55,114 nucleotides of DNA, from contig NZ_BJVA01000018.1 in assembly GCF_007988905.1 (NCBI RefSeq), positions 1 through 55,114 of the forward strand. The letters run 5' to 3'. Positions 37,392 to 45,800 of this stretch are shown here, piece after piece. The notes beneath the pieces were generated by a model. The model saw only the letters and a list, made by a program, of their open reading frames with translations, was not told the origin of the DNA and searched no databases. The stretch comes from Gluconobacter kanchanaburiensis NBRC 103587 (GTDB lineage: Bacteria > Pseudomonadota > Alphaproteobacteria > Acetobacterales > Acetobacteraceae). Numbering within the stretch: position 1 is the first letter of the stretch; every line of letters starts with the position of its first letter. A program made the translations under genes and the position numbers.

Positions 37392-38591
37392 ATGACTGAC
37401 ACCACGCCTCCGAACGACACGCCGCCCGGCTTTCCCGCAACGCATCCCGACAGTGCCGAAACCCGCATCGCCAACATCCTGAAATCCGAACAGGACGGAC
37501 AGGGCTCGAACGTCCTGTCCTTTGCGGCCCTTGAGAGCGTCTCCGTCCGCAATGGACACGCGCATGTCTCACTAGCGACATCACGGGACAATGCGTCCCG
37601 CGTGGAGCCCCTGCGCCCGCGCGTCGAGGCGGCCATCACAAATCTTCCCGGCATTACGGGAGCCACACTGTCCTTTACGTCACACCGGCCCGCAACGCCC
37701 CCAGCTGCCAATGCAACGCCCCAGGGCGGCGGTCATCGACCGTTCAATCTGGGCGGCAAAAAGCGCAATGCTACCAGCAGACATGCCCCCGAGACATTGT
37801 TGCCGGGCGTCAAGGCCGTCATTGCCGTCGCATCCGGCAAAGGGGGCGTCGGCAAATCTACCACAGCCGTCAATCTGGCCGCAGGTCTCGCACAGGCGGG
37901 TATGAAAACAGGACTTCTGGACGCGGATATCTACGGACCGTCCTTACCCAGGATGCTCGGACGCAACACACGCCCCGAAGTCGTGGACGGAACGATCCTG
38001 CCGATCGAGGCCTGGGGCCTGAAAAGCATGTCCATCGGTTATCTGGTGGACGAGAACCAGGCCATGATCTGGCGTGGCCCGATGGTCATGGGAGCGCTGA
38101 CGCAGTTTCTGGGCGAAGTCGAATGGGGCGAACTCGACGTTCTCGTGATCGACATGCCCCCCGGCACCGGCGACGCGCAGCTGACGCTGGCGCAGAAGCT
38201 CGGGCACAAGCTGGCGATCGGCGGGGCGGTCATCGTCTCCACCCCACAGGATATCGCTCTTCTGGACGCAAGACGCGGCGTGGCCATGTTCGAAAAGATG
38301 GAAACGCCCATTCTCGGCGTTGTCGAAAACATGTCCTATTTCTGCTGCCCGAACTGCAACCACCGAACGGAGCTGTTCGGGCACGGTGGCGCGAAAACGG
38401 AAGCAGAAAAAATGGGCGTACCCTTCCTCGCCGAAATTCCGCTTCTTGCGGATATCCGCGCCAGCGGTGACGAGGGCACACCAATCATATTGTCTGCCCC
38501 GGAGAGCGAAGCAGCCCATGCCTATAACAGGCTCGCACATGCCGTAATGCGTTCGCTCTCCCCTGAAATCAGTCAGAAAGCGCCATCATGA
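37392..38591 (+). CDS. mrp: Iron-sulfur cluster carrier ATPase Mrp/ApbC
   Basis: Mrp proteins carry and deliver 4Fe-4S clusters in the cytosol. The 399-residue product has an N-terminal MIP18/DUF59-like domain (about 20-100), a linker, and a deviant Walker A P-loop ATPase domain GKGGVGKSTTAVNLA. The cluster-binding CPNC motif lies near residue 320, followed by the MGVPFLAEIPL block. Its stop overlaps a small lipoprotein gene by ATGA. Confidence 0.95.
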   Translation: MTDTTPPNDTPPGFPATHPDSAETRIANILKSEQDGQGSNVLSFAALESVSVRNGHAHVSLATSRDNASRVEPLRPRVEAAITNLPGITGATLSFTSHRPATPPAANATPQGGGHRPFNLGGKKRNATSRHAPETLLPGVKAVIAVASGKGGVGKSTTAVNLAAGLAQAGMKTGLLDADIYGPSLPRMLGRNTRPEVVDGTILPIEAWGLKSMSIGYLVDENQAMIWRGPMVMGALTQFLGEVEWGELDVLVIDMPPGTGDAQLTLAQKLGHKLAIGGAVIVSTPQDIALLDARRGVAMFEKMETPILGVVENMSYFCCPNCNHRTELFGHGGAKTEAEKMGVPFLAEIPLLADIRASGDEGTPIILSAPESEAAHAYNRLAHAVMRSLSPEISQKAPS

Positions 38592-38743
38592 TCCGTATTC
38601 TTCTGCTCGGCGCCTGCCTTACCGTCGCAGGCTGCACCCACACCGTGACACATCAGGGCCTGTCGGAAGACGGATACGGTTTCACTCAGGACTCGCAGCA
38701 TCTTCCACCGCCCGCGGATCTGATGACGCCTGTTTCGCACTAA
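38588..38743 (+). CDS. 51-residue lipoprotein
   Basis: A short open frame coupled to mrp by an ATGA overlap codes for MIRILLLGACLTVAGC followed by about 35 polar residues ending in PPPADLMTPVSH. The VAGC lipobox with Cys16 and the short basic-hydrophobic start make a lipoprotein signal. The function is unknown. It is too short for common length cut-offs, but the overlap and the intact signal support it. Confidence 0.7.
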   Translation: MIRILLLGACLTVAGCTHTVTHQGLSEDGYGFTQDSQHLPPPADLMTPVSH

Positions 38744-38821
38744 AAATCCCGCGTTCAGAGAAAATCGCTTTCTACCGCTTGACCTGACATACCGGGACAT
38801 GGAAAAAACCGCGTTGCCGAT

Positions 38822-38896
38822 GCCGGGTTAGCACAGTGGTAGTGCAGCGGTTTTGTAAACCGAAGGTCGGGGGTTCAAATCCCTCACCCGGCACCA
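38822..38896 (+). tRNA. tRNA-Thr (anticodon TGT)
   Basis: The acceptor stem GCCGGGT/ACCCGGC, a D arm, anticodon stem GCGGT/ACCGA-type pairing with loop TTTGTAA, T arm GGGGG-TTCAAAT-CCCTC, discriminator A and encoded CCA are all present. The anticodon UGU reads threonine ACA codons. Confidence 0.96.
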
Positions 38897-39196
38897 GGCT
38901 TCCACAGGAATCTGCGCATTTTCCATACTGCACGGAACGCGATTCGTACTAACAGCCCCAGACAAAAAGCGGGATGCTTATCGGGCCGTCAAATAGGCTA
39001 GAGCCCTGCGAACGTGTGATGAGAGGGCTTTGCTGCGTACAATCAGCGACAGGGCAAAAATACTGCTCCCGATGAGACTTGCGCCTGAATAAAAACAGCC
39101 ACCCGAAAACAGTAATCCCTAAATAATTTCAACGCTCTCCATGAAATGTGGGTATTCCAAGAATTCTCTTGACAGGATTGGGAGAAATTCTCATCC

Positions 39197-39219
39197 CGAC
39201 CACGATCAGGGTCGTATTT
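39197..39219 (+). terminator. Candidate terminator inside the AT-rich gap
   Basis: CGACC (39197-39201) pairs with GGTCG (39210-39214) around an eight-base loop, followed by TATTTTT. No gene ends here, so it could end a small RNA, or mean nothing. Confidence 0.4.
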
Positions 39220-39301
39220 TTCATAAAACAAATCAACCACTTAGCTAGAAAAAGATTTTATCTAGTCCGAATCGACATCTCACTGGAATACCCGACTCTC
39301 C

Positions 39302-39310
39302 TGTGGATAA
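39302..39310 (-). promoter_or_regulatory. Consensus DnaA box
   Basis: The plus strand reads TGTGGATAA, the exact complement of TTATCCACA, the strongest DnaA box. It lies in the AT-rich gap. A nine-base match is expected by chance only rarely in GC-rich DNA, but one box alone does not make an origin. Confidence 0.45.
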
Positions 39311-39397
39311 CTCTGTTTGTAAAAATTTTATCTAACGCTGTGGCAAGATTCTCACAACGATCGGCCTAGGTCTCTGGAGGCCAAACAGGCAATAAAA

Positions 39398-39414
39398 AAG
39401 GCAGAGCCTTCTCT
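39398..39414 (-). terminator. Terminator of the thyX unit
   Basis: On the minus strand AAGGC-TCT-GCCTT is followed by a T-run (39397-39392). It lies about 35 bases past the stop of the small membrane protein gene that follows thyX. Confidence 0.6.
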
Positions 39415-39444
39415 CTTATGCTTTAAACTAAAAAGGCGAATACC

Positions 39445-39636
39445 TCAGGAAGCCGGCCATAGAAAATGAATGGAAACAGAGATCAAAACAAGGAAAGCCG
39501 CAAGAAGCGCCCATACTATAATATTAGGATGTTTTCCCTGTGACTCTTCAATCGGATCAGCCGCCTGCGCTGCCCGGGCTTCCTGCATCAGGCGTTCGAG
39601 ATCGCTTGAAGCTGGTCCCTTCTCAGGCTGCTGCAT
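39445..39636 (-). CDS. Small single-pass membrane protein
   Basis: The 63-residue protein has an acidic, helical N-terminal part (about 1-35) and one membrane helix (about 39-58) near the end. It is not recognised. Its start lies 14 bases inside the thyX 3' end, and a terminator follows its stop, so it is probably the second gene of a thyX unit. Confidence 0.6.
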   Translation of the reverse strand: MQQPEKGPASSDLERLMQEARAAQAADPIEESQGKHPNIIVWALLAAFLVLISVSIHFLWPAS

Positions 39637-40534
39637 CCAGAACCGCCATCATCTCGGACCATTCGCGCTTGGTCAGCCCTGAAGTTTCCTGAGTGACGGC
39701 CTCGCCTGTCAGGCGCCGACGCACCACATCCAGCATACCGGCTGAAAACGTAAAGGCTCCAAGGCGGTATTCCTGAAAAGCAGCCGCCGTGGCCGGAACC
39801 CATGCTTTCAGGATATCAATCATCTTTTCTGCATAGACGCGGATTTCGTACTGCGCATGGGCGTCGGCCCGCAGCGCCAGAAAATGCATCAGATTGTGCA
39901 GATCGATCTTCCAGTACCACTGCGTATAGGTATTCAGCGTCAGGTTCATCCGGGCGAGTTCTCGCGCGAGACCCGTGCCTTCGGGGTTCAGAAGACTTTC
40001 GTAATCATCGTAGCACTGACTTGCATCGCGGCACAGGATATCCAGTACCTCACGAGCCGTCTCCGGATCCAGAGCGTCGCTCCGACCCTGCCGATTCGAA
40101 CTGCTCTGCGCGGCGACCTGATCCAGCGACGGGAGGTAGAATTCCCTGTCGAGAATGGAATAGCGCGCCGAATACTCGTTCACGCTGGCCATACGGTGAC
40201 GGATCCACTGCCGCGCCACGAAAACGGGCAGCTTCACATGGAACTTGATCTCGCACATCTCGAAAGGAGTCGAATGGCGGTGGCGCATCAGGTAGCGGAT
40301 CAGCCCCGCATCCTCGGATACTTTCTTTGTTCCCCGTCCATAGGACACACGGGCTGCCTGAACGACTGCACCGTCGTCGCCCATGTAGTCCACAACGCGC
40401 AGGAATCCATGATCCAACACCTCGAAAGGCGTGAAAAGCAGATTCTCCATCGCCGCCACGGTCGGACGTGAGGTCATCTGCGGTTCGTTGCGCTGCGCTG
40501 CGATTTCAGCGCGCTGTTCGGATGTGAGTGCCAT
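39623..40534 (-). CDS. thyX: Flavin-dependent thymidylate synthase
   Basis: ThyX makes dTMP from dUMP with methylene-tetrahydrofolate, FAD and NADPH, and so does not need ThyA. The family motif RHRxxSxNExSxRY is seen as [14 protein letters not shown] (112-125), and a second [10 protein letters not shown] block contacts the flavin. At 303 residues it is longer than many bacterial ThyX proteins but in the range of alphaproteobacterial ones. The start lacks a good ribosome site. Confidence 0.95.
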   Translation of the reverse strand: MALTSEQRAEIAAQRNEPQMTSRPTVAAMENLLFTPFEVLDHGFLRVVDYMGDDGAVVQAARVSYGRGTKKVSEDAGLIRYLMRHRHSTPFEMCEIKFHVKLPVFVARQWIRHRMASVNEYSARYSILDREFYLPSLDQVAAQSSSNRQGRSDALDPETAREVLDILCRDASQCYDDYESLLNPEGTGLARELARMNLTLNTYTQWYWKIDLHNLMHFLALRADAHAQYEIRVYAEKMIDILKAWVPATAAAFQEYRLGAFTFSAGMLDVVRRRLTGEAVTQETSGLTKREWSEMMAVLDAAA

Positions 40535-40585
40535 GGCGGCGGCTTTAGCATGTGATTTCCCGGCCCGTCATCTGCCTGAATCCGG

Positions 40586-40614
40586 TTGACACGATTCCTG
40601 CGGCTTATTTTTTT
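40586..40614 (+). promoter_or_regulatory. Possible ssrA promoter
   Basis: A perfect TTGACA (40586-40591) is followed by a T-rich stretch at the place of a -10 element, but that stretch is only a weak match (TTTTTT at a spacing of 17, or TATTTT at 14). It is about 45 bases before the tmRNA acceptor region. Confidence 0.4.
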
Positions 40615-40634
40615 TCCGCCCCGCTTTTCCCTTG

Positions 40635-40952
40635 CGACAGAGCACGCGCACTCCTATGTTCGGCGGTGCAAGGGGTTCGTCCCCGGCTATGGCGATAAAC
40701 GGTAAGTGAAATAAGTGTTGTGGACCCGGGGGCAGTGCCCGGCGTCTCCACCATAAACACCCCTCGCAAAAGGGGTCTGTGGGGACGAAACAGGCTCGAC
40801 ACGCATGGTAAAGACTTATCTTTTGCCCGGTATTGTACCACCGTCATCGGGCTAAACTTACAAGTGCCAACGATAACTCAGAGGTGCTCGCTGTCGCTGC
40901 ATAAGCGATAAGCGCGGTTCGGGAGGGCACCGGGCAACAGAAGCCCTCCCAC
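40635..40952 (+). ncRNA. ssrA: Two-piece (permuted) tmRNA
   Basis: The gene is circularly permuted, as in alphaproteobacteria. The acceptor part comes first and ends in CGTCTCC-A-CCA (40743-40753), with a T-arm CCGGG-GGCAGTG-CCCGG just before it. After a 27-base spacer the coding part starts with GGGGACG (40781-40787), which pairs fully with CGTCTCC to close the acceptor stem. The tag frame at 40866-40904 reads ANDNSEVLAVAA and stop. A pseudoknot-like stem GGGAGGGC/GCCCTCCC (40921-40950) follows. Outer ends are approximate. Confidence 0.93.
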
Positions 40953-41070
40953 CTCATTCACCATAAATGTAGAAGGCCTCTTCCCGGCCGTTTGCGATAA
41001 AGACGGCTTGCCATTGGCCGCGGTCTGTCGCATCCCTGAGCGGATAGACCGAAACATCAGGCTTGCGACC

Positions 41071-41646
41071 ATGAGCGACGACGATCACAACGGCCAGGAC
41101 GGCTTCGAGCACGATCTTCCGGAGAGCCTTCTCCCGTATGATGACTGGGTGGAAGATGCCTATCGCGAGGTTATGCTCCGAGCCATCGAGCATGTCGCCG
41201 CCGAGGGCCTTCCCGGGGCTCATCACTTCTATCTGACATTCCGCACCAACCGCCCGGATGTCATCATCCCGGCCCGTCTGCGTGCGCAGTACCCCGAAGA
41301 GATGACCATAGTCTTGCAGCATCAGTTCTGGGATCTGGCGCTGGACCGCGACAAGGGCATCATCTCAGTCGGACTTTCGTTTGGTGGCGTCGGCAGCATT
41401 CTCTGCATTCCCGTCAATGCCATCACGGCCTTTGCAGATCCGCATATCCGCATGGCCCTGCGCTTCAACTACTCGCCCCTCGACGATGACGAGGATATCG
41501 AGATTCCCGAGGACGCGGTGGAACCTGACGATATTGATCCTGCCCATCATCCGGATGTTCAGCCCGAACCACCCAAAGGCGAGGATGAAAAAAAGGATGC
41601 AGAGGTCGTCAGTCTTGCTGCGTTCCGCAAACGCCCCCAGAACTGA
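41071..41646 (+). CDS. sspB: ClpX adaptor SspB (alphaproteobacterial form)
   Basis: SspB binds ssrA-tagged proteins and hands them to ClpXP. The 191-residue product has the SspB core: HHFYLTFRTNRPDV, RLRAQYPEEMTIVLQHQFWDL and LSFGGVGSILCIPVNAITAF, then an acidic linker and a C-terminal tail with VVSLAAFRKRP, which fits the ClpX-binding end. The start at 41071 is chosen because the upstream frame would run back toward the tmRNA and has no similarity. It lies 118 bases after the tmRNA coding part. Confidence 0.9.
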   Translation: MSDDDHNGQDGFEHDLPESLLPYDDWVEDAYREVMLRAIEHVAAEGLPGAHHFYLTFRTNRPDVIIPARLRAQYPEEMTIVLQHQFWDLALDRDKGIISVGLSFGGVGSILCIPVNAITAFADPHIRMALRFNYSPLDDDEDIEIPEDAVEPDDIDPAHHPDVQPEPPKGEDEKKDAEVVSLAAFRKRPQN

Positions 41647-41731
41647 TCCAGTCGTTTCGTACGGCGGCCTGCCTGAGCGGGATGGATTACGGTTCAGGCA
41701 AGCCTCACTGTCGCTCTCATGAGGGATACGC

Positions 41732-42124
41732 ATGCGCTTCACCGTTGACCGTCTTGACCACATCGTGCTGACCGTCCGGGACAGAACCCTGTCAGCATCC
41801 TGGTATCAGCGCGTTCTGGGCATGGACATTGAGGAATATGGACGCAACAACCGCGTTGCGCTGAGCTTTGGCGGCCAGAAAATCAATCTCCGCCCTGAAG
41901 GCTCGGAGGGCTGGGAAACAGCAGGAGACGCGGCACCCGGTACGTCGGATCTATGCTTCACGACAGCCATTGCCAGCGAACAGATCATCCTTCACCTGGA
42001 AAAATGTGGCGTCGGAATCATTGAGGGGCCCGTGTCCCGTCTCGGAGCACTGGGACCGATTACGTCGGTTTACTGCCGCGATCCCGATGGCAATCTGATC
42101 GAACTGGCGTCTTACAGCGGTTGA
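41732..42124 (+). CDS. VOC (glyoxalase/dioxygenase fold) family protein
   Basis: The 130-residue protein is a single VOC-superfamily module pair. Metal-ligand positions are seen in LDHIVLTVRD (His) and near the end in DPDGNLIELASY (Glu). It resembles the small virulence-protein-like or lactoylglutathione-lyase-like members whose substrates are not known. It stands on its own after sspB. Confidence 0.85.
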   Translation: MRFTVDRLDHIVLTVRDRTLSASWYQRVLGMDIEEYGRNNRVALSFGGQKINLRPEGSEGWETAGDAAPGTSDLCFTTAIASEQIILHLEKCGVGIIEGPVSRLGALGPITSVYCRDPDGNLIELASYSG

Positions 42125-42163
42125 CGGACCGGCAGGGCAGATGGCCTGCCCCTGCCGCGCGCG

Positions 42164-42382
42164 TCACCAGTTTTTGGAAATGAGCCAGAACTCTTCGGAC
42201 GTCACCGTGATGACATTGCAGCCTTCGGTTTCCGCCGCAGCCTTGGCGAGGGCGTGAATACGCTCAATCATGATCGTCTTGCGCTGATGCGCTTCGGACG
42301 TTTCCTTGACGGTCGAGAGGGTCTGCAAGGCGGACTCGCAGGCCTTGGCGACACGCGATGCGTCAACGGCGGCATAAGACAT
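42164..42382 (-). CDS. Conserved-looking small helical protein, function unknown
   Basis: The 72-residue protein is not recognised. It is mostly helical and soluble, with an Ala-rich first half and a C-terminal NVITVTSEEFWLISKNW segment. GGGAG stands seven bases before the ATG, which supports translation. It lies alone between the VOC gene and the ABC exporter. Confidence 0.6.
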   Translation of the reverse strand: MSYAAVDASRVAKACESALQTLSTVKETSEAHQRKTIMIERIHALAKAAAETEGCNVITVTSEEFWLISKNW

Positions 42383-42482
42383 GAACTGTCTCCCTGAATG
42401 TAAAACCGGTCCCCAGCTTACTCCAGGGCCGCCGCGATACCAACTCCCGCGCCTGCGTTCACGTCGTCCTGTGTCGGCGACA

Positions 42483-43280
42483 TCAGGCGGGAGTAAGAGC
42501 TACAGCCGCCTCATAAGCGTCCAGCACGTCATCGGTTGGGCCGTCCATCCGGATCTCTCCACTTTCCATCCAGATGATCCGCGTGCACCACTCCCTCAGA
42601 ACTGTGAGGGCATGAGACGTTACAACGAGAATTTCCGCCGCATCGACCATACCCTCCAGACGGGCCTTCGCCTTGTCCTGGAATTTCTGGTCCCCGGCCA
42701 TGAACCACTCATCCATCAGCAGGATCCGCGGGCGCGGCACTGTCGCGAGGGCAAATCCCAGCCTTACCGACATACCCGAGGAATACAGGCGCACTGGCAG
42801 GTCGAAGAACGCTCCCAGATCGGAAAAGGTCTCCACGTCCTGTTCCAATTCCAACGCCGCCATCCGCGACATCCCCATCCGGCAGGCGAAAAGCTGGATA
42901 TTTTCCCGGCCCGTGAGCTCACGGTTCATGCCAGCACTCGGATCAATCAGGGCGTGGGTATCTCCCTCGATGTCCAGCAAGCCTTCCCCGGTTTCGTAGA
43001 TTCCTGCCAGCACACGTAAAAGCGTTGACTTCCCCGCGCCGTTATGTCCGACGAGCCCCACCCGCTCGCCTTCCGAAATCGTGAAGCTGACATTGATAAG
43101 GGCCTGCACTTCCACGACGTCGGTCGAATTTCCGCTGACACGCATGCGGCCGCCCACTGCGCCCGTTTTTGCCGTCATGGTGCTTTTCGCCCGCGCCAGA
43201 AGCGTCTTCTTCAGCGAACGCGAGTTTCCATGCAGAACAGGAAAAGACAGGGAAATATCTTCAAGACGGATATGAGCCAT
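42483..43280 (-). CDS. Polysaccharide ABC exporter, ATP-binding subunit
   Basis: The 265-residue protein is of the KpsT/Wzt type. It has Walker A GHNGAGKS (78-85), signature YSSGM (166-170) and Walker B LLMDEW (188-192). It powers export of a capsule, O-antigen or similar glycan across the inner membrane. The frame is open 39 codons further up, into the permease gene, but the family start fits MAHIRLEDISLSF. It begins four bases after the permease stop. Confidence 0.9.
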   Translation of the reverse strand: MAHIRLEDISLSFPVLHGNSRSLKKTLLARAKSTMTAKTGAVGGRMRVSGNSTDVVEVQALINVSFTISEGERVGLVGHNGAGKSTLLRVLAGIYETGEGLLDIEGDTHALIDPSAGMNRELTGRENIQLFACRMGMSRMAALELEQDVETFSDLGAFFDLPVRLYSSGMSVRLGFALATVPRPRILLMDEWFMAGDQKFQDKAKARLEGMVDAAEILVVTSHALTVLREWCTRIIWMESGEIRMDGPTDDVLDAYEAAVALTPA

Positions 43281-43284
43281 GATG

Positions 43285-44154
43285 TCAGAGCCAGAACACA
43301 AGACGCGCGCGCGTCCGGATAAAGGAGCGGACGGCAATGGCCCAGAATACGGCACTGACCCCGAGGGCGATCGCCCAGAGCTGGAACGACGGAACATGCC
43401 CGAGCAGAGGCGCCCGCACGATTTCCAGCAGCGGATAGAACGGGTTGTAAAGCAGGAGAGAAGCTTTCGCCCCGAGTTGCTGCGGCATCCAGATAATCGG
43501 CGTTACATAGAACACGATCTGCAGGAACGCTCCGATAATCGGGGAAATATCCCTGAAGCGCGCACAAAGTGAGCCAAAAAGCATGCAGGCAGCAAACCCG
43601 TCAAGCGCCCACAGGAGCAGAGCAGGAATGGCCAGGATAGCATTCATCCCGGGCCAGAGATGATAAAGGGCAAAAACGCCGAGAGGCACAATAATATTAT
43701 GGGCGAAAACAATCGCGTTCCGCACCACAACCCGCACAGCGTACAGCAGCAAAGGAAGCTGCACCGACCGCACCATGTCCTCCGCGTCCAGAAAGCAGGT
43801 GCAGGATTCCTGGATCAAGCTGGACAGACCCGCAGCCCACAGCGTCAACGATAACGACAAGAATGGCAAATAGGTTGCGAGCTGCATGTGGAACAGGCGG
43901 CTGTAGAGCACGCCCATCGATGCCACCATCAATGCAGACGTGATTGTCAGCCAGAATGGACCCAGAGCGGAGCCGCGATAGCGCAAACGGATATCGAGCC
44001 AGCCGAGCCTTACCCCCAGACGCCACAGACGGTGTGTCTCCTTCCAGTCGGCCCAGGCCCGAGCAGCAGCACTCCCACGGGGAGCGTCACGACGCGCCTG
44101 TCGACGCGGCGCTTTGTCCCGTGCGACATCTGAAGCTGGAGAAGATACACTCAT
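43285..44154 (-). CDS. Polysaccharide ABC exporter, permease subunit
   Basis: The 289-residue protein is an ABC-2 type permease of the KpsM/Wzm family with about six membrane helices after a basic, disordered 40-residue start. The LDIRLRYRGSALGPFW block and the FYVTPIIW segment are typical. It works with the ATPase encoded four bases downstream. No glycosyltransferase genes for the exported glycan lie next to it in this window. Confidence 0.9.
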   Translation of the reverse strand: MSVSSPASDVARDKAPRRQARRDAPRGSAAARAWADWKETHRLWRLGVRLGWLDIRLRYRGSALGPFWLTITSALMVASMGVLYSRLFHMQLATYLPFLSLSLTLWAAGLSSLIQESCTCFLDAEDMVRSVQLPLLLYAVRVVVRNAIVFAHNIIVPLGVFALYHLWPGMNAILAIPALLLWALDGFAACMLFGSLCARFRDISPIIGAFLQIVFYVTPIIWMPQQLGAKASLLLYNPFYPLLEIVRAPLLGHVPSFQLWAIALGVSAVFWAIAVRSFIRTRARLVFWL

Positions 44155-44362
44155 ACCGTCGGCCTACCTGATCCCCTCTGCTCCGGCAAGCAGATGCGGA
44201 ACTGAAGTTCATATTCGGGAAATGAATTCCCATTATACTGGGCATTCCAGACAAATCTCCGCCAGAAAATCCGCGCTGGAGTGACCTTTTTCCTAGTTTC
44301 GCCGCAATCCCCGTGTATGCTTGATTCAATCAGGCAAGTTTTTGTTCAGGTGCCCAGACCCG

Positions 44363-45754
44363 ATGCCCAGACCCGTCTTTCCGTTCCAGCTTCCTGCCCG
44401 CGCGCCCTCAGTCTTTCGTGCAGGTGCCGCGTTCGGTCTGATCGGACTGCTCGCAGCCTGTGCAGGCAATAATGCTGATATGAGGTCGTCTTCCGAGCTT
44501 CCGGTCTCTCAGGAAGCGGCAAATTACCGTGCTCACGCAAAATCCTACTATGCGCCCCCCGGTCCTCCCAGCGACCCCTGGGGCCCGTATATACACGAAG
44601 CCTCAAATCGCTTCGACGTTCCCGAAGCCTGGATCCGGGCAGTGATGCAGCAGGAGTCCGGTGGCCACCTTTTTGATCATAACGGTAACTTCATCACATC
44701 GGTTCCCGGCGCAATGGGACTGCTCCAGCTCATGCCGCCTACCTATGACGACATGCGCCAGCAATATGGTCTTGGCGAAGATCCCTACGATCCGCATGAC
44801 AATATTCTCGCGGGTACAGCGTATCTGCGCCAGATGTACGACATCTACGGCTCTCCGGGCTTCCTTGCGGCTTATAATGACGGCCCCGGTAGTCTCGACC
44901 GCTATCTGCGTCGCGGACGTGCGCTCCCGCGCGAGACACGGCGCTATGTCGCGGCCATCGGCCCTCACATTGCCGGTATTACCCCCCATAACCGCTCCGC
45001 AGCGGATCTCCTCGTTGCCCAGCATGATCCCAACGCTCAGGTCATGCTGGCCCAGAACACTTCTTCGGCAGACGTAACGCCGATTACACCTCCTTCAGAA
45101 CGGCAGGCCGTCAGTGCAGCCTGGAGTCATCGCGAAACGGTCGAGGCCGCATCGGACGCCTCCGATACCGCACCTGCAACCGACGCGACACAGACATCGC
45201 CGGTCCAGATCGCCTCTTCTGCCACTCCTTCCACTGCCGGAACGGCCACTCCGGGCAGTATCAGCGCGGCCTGGGCGGCAAGAGGTTATGCTCCTGCTCC
45301 AGTTCATCCGCCCGTAAGGCAGGTTTCGGTCGCGCCAGATGAACTGGCTGACAGCCGGGTTACCGCGCAGGAAATTCCCATTGGACACCGCCTCCGGCCC
45401 CAACCCATCATGGCCGTGATGCCAGCCGGCCGCCCGCAATATCGCATGGCCCTGCCGGCAGCCTCTGCCGCACCCCGTACGTCTGCCGCCACGGCTACCG
45501 CGAAGGGAAACTGGGCCATTCAGGTTGGGGCTTTCGCCAGTGCGCATCAGGCAAGCCTCGCAACATCGGCCGCTCACAGCAAAGGGGGCGTCGTGGTGGC
45601 CTCCGCCAAATCACAAGTTGAAAGTGTCAGCGGAGGTCGTTCGCACCTCTATCGCGCCCGGCTGACGGGATTGAGCCACGAGAATGCTGTTGCAGCATGC
45701 CGTCGTCTGTCGCACGGTTCACCCTGTGTCGTCGTGCCTCCGGGCGCTTACTGA
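44363..45754 (+). CDS. Lipoprotein lytic transglycosylase with SPOR domain
   Basis: The 463-residue product has a lipoprotein signal with LAAC (Cys33), an SLT domain (about 75-200) with the catalytic Glu98 in QQESGG and the AMGLLQLMP block, a long Ala/Pro/Thr-rich linker, and a C-terminal SPOR domain (about 388-460) starting NWAIQVGAFAS. SPOR domains bind peptidoglycan stripped of stem peptides, often at the septum. It probably cleaves glycan strands at the division site or envelope. The upstream in-frame TTG is rejected because the ATG gives a proper lipoprotein signal. Confidence 0.88.
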   Translation: MPRPVFPFQLPARAPSVFRAGAAFGLIGLLAACAGNNADMRSSSELPVSQEAANYRAHAKSYYAPPGPPSDPWGPYIHEASNRFDVPEAWIRAVMQQESGGHLFDHNGNFITSVPGAMGLLQLMPPTYDDMRQQYGLGEDPYDPHDNILAGTAYLRQMYDIYGSPGFLAAYNDGPGSLDRYLRRGRALPRETRRYVAAIGPHIAGITPHNRSAADLLVAQHDPNAQVMLAQNTSSADVTPITPPSERQAVSAAWSHRETVEAASDASDTAPATDATQTSPVQIASSATPSTAGTATPGSISAAWAARGYAPAPVHPPVRQVSVAPDELADSRVTAQEIPIGHRLRPQPIMAVMPAGRPQYRMALPAASAAPRTSAATATAKGNWAIQVGAFASAHQASLATSAAHSKGGVVVASAKSQVESVSGGRSHLYRARLTGLSHENAVAACRRLSHGSPCVVVPPGAY

Positions 45755-45800
45755 CCGCCCGTTTCGACCTTTCACTTTCTGACAGGAATAGAACGCCCTG

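Larger units (their letters stand above)
38897..39444. other. AT-rich gene-free gap with repeats
   Basis: These 548 bases hold no convincing gene. The middle and right parts (about 39045-39360) are visibly richer in A and T than the flanks. They contain a consensus DnaA box (39302-39310), an inverted pair GGGTATTCCA/TGGAATACCC spanning about 145 bases, a direct pair ATTTTATCTA about 80 bases apart, and two hairpins with T-runs. Open frames here are short and unsupported. Confidence 0.6.

Noticed and set aside
39043-39240. 65-codon frame in the AT-rich gap
   Set aside because: No ribosome site, no similarity, odd composition; the gap looks non-coding.
38822-39444. tRNA-Thr as an integration site of a mobile element
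   Set aside because: No repeat of the tRNA 3' end and no integrase were found in the window.
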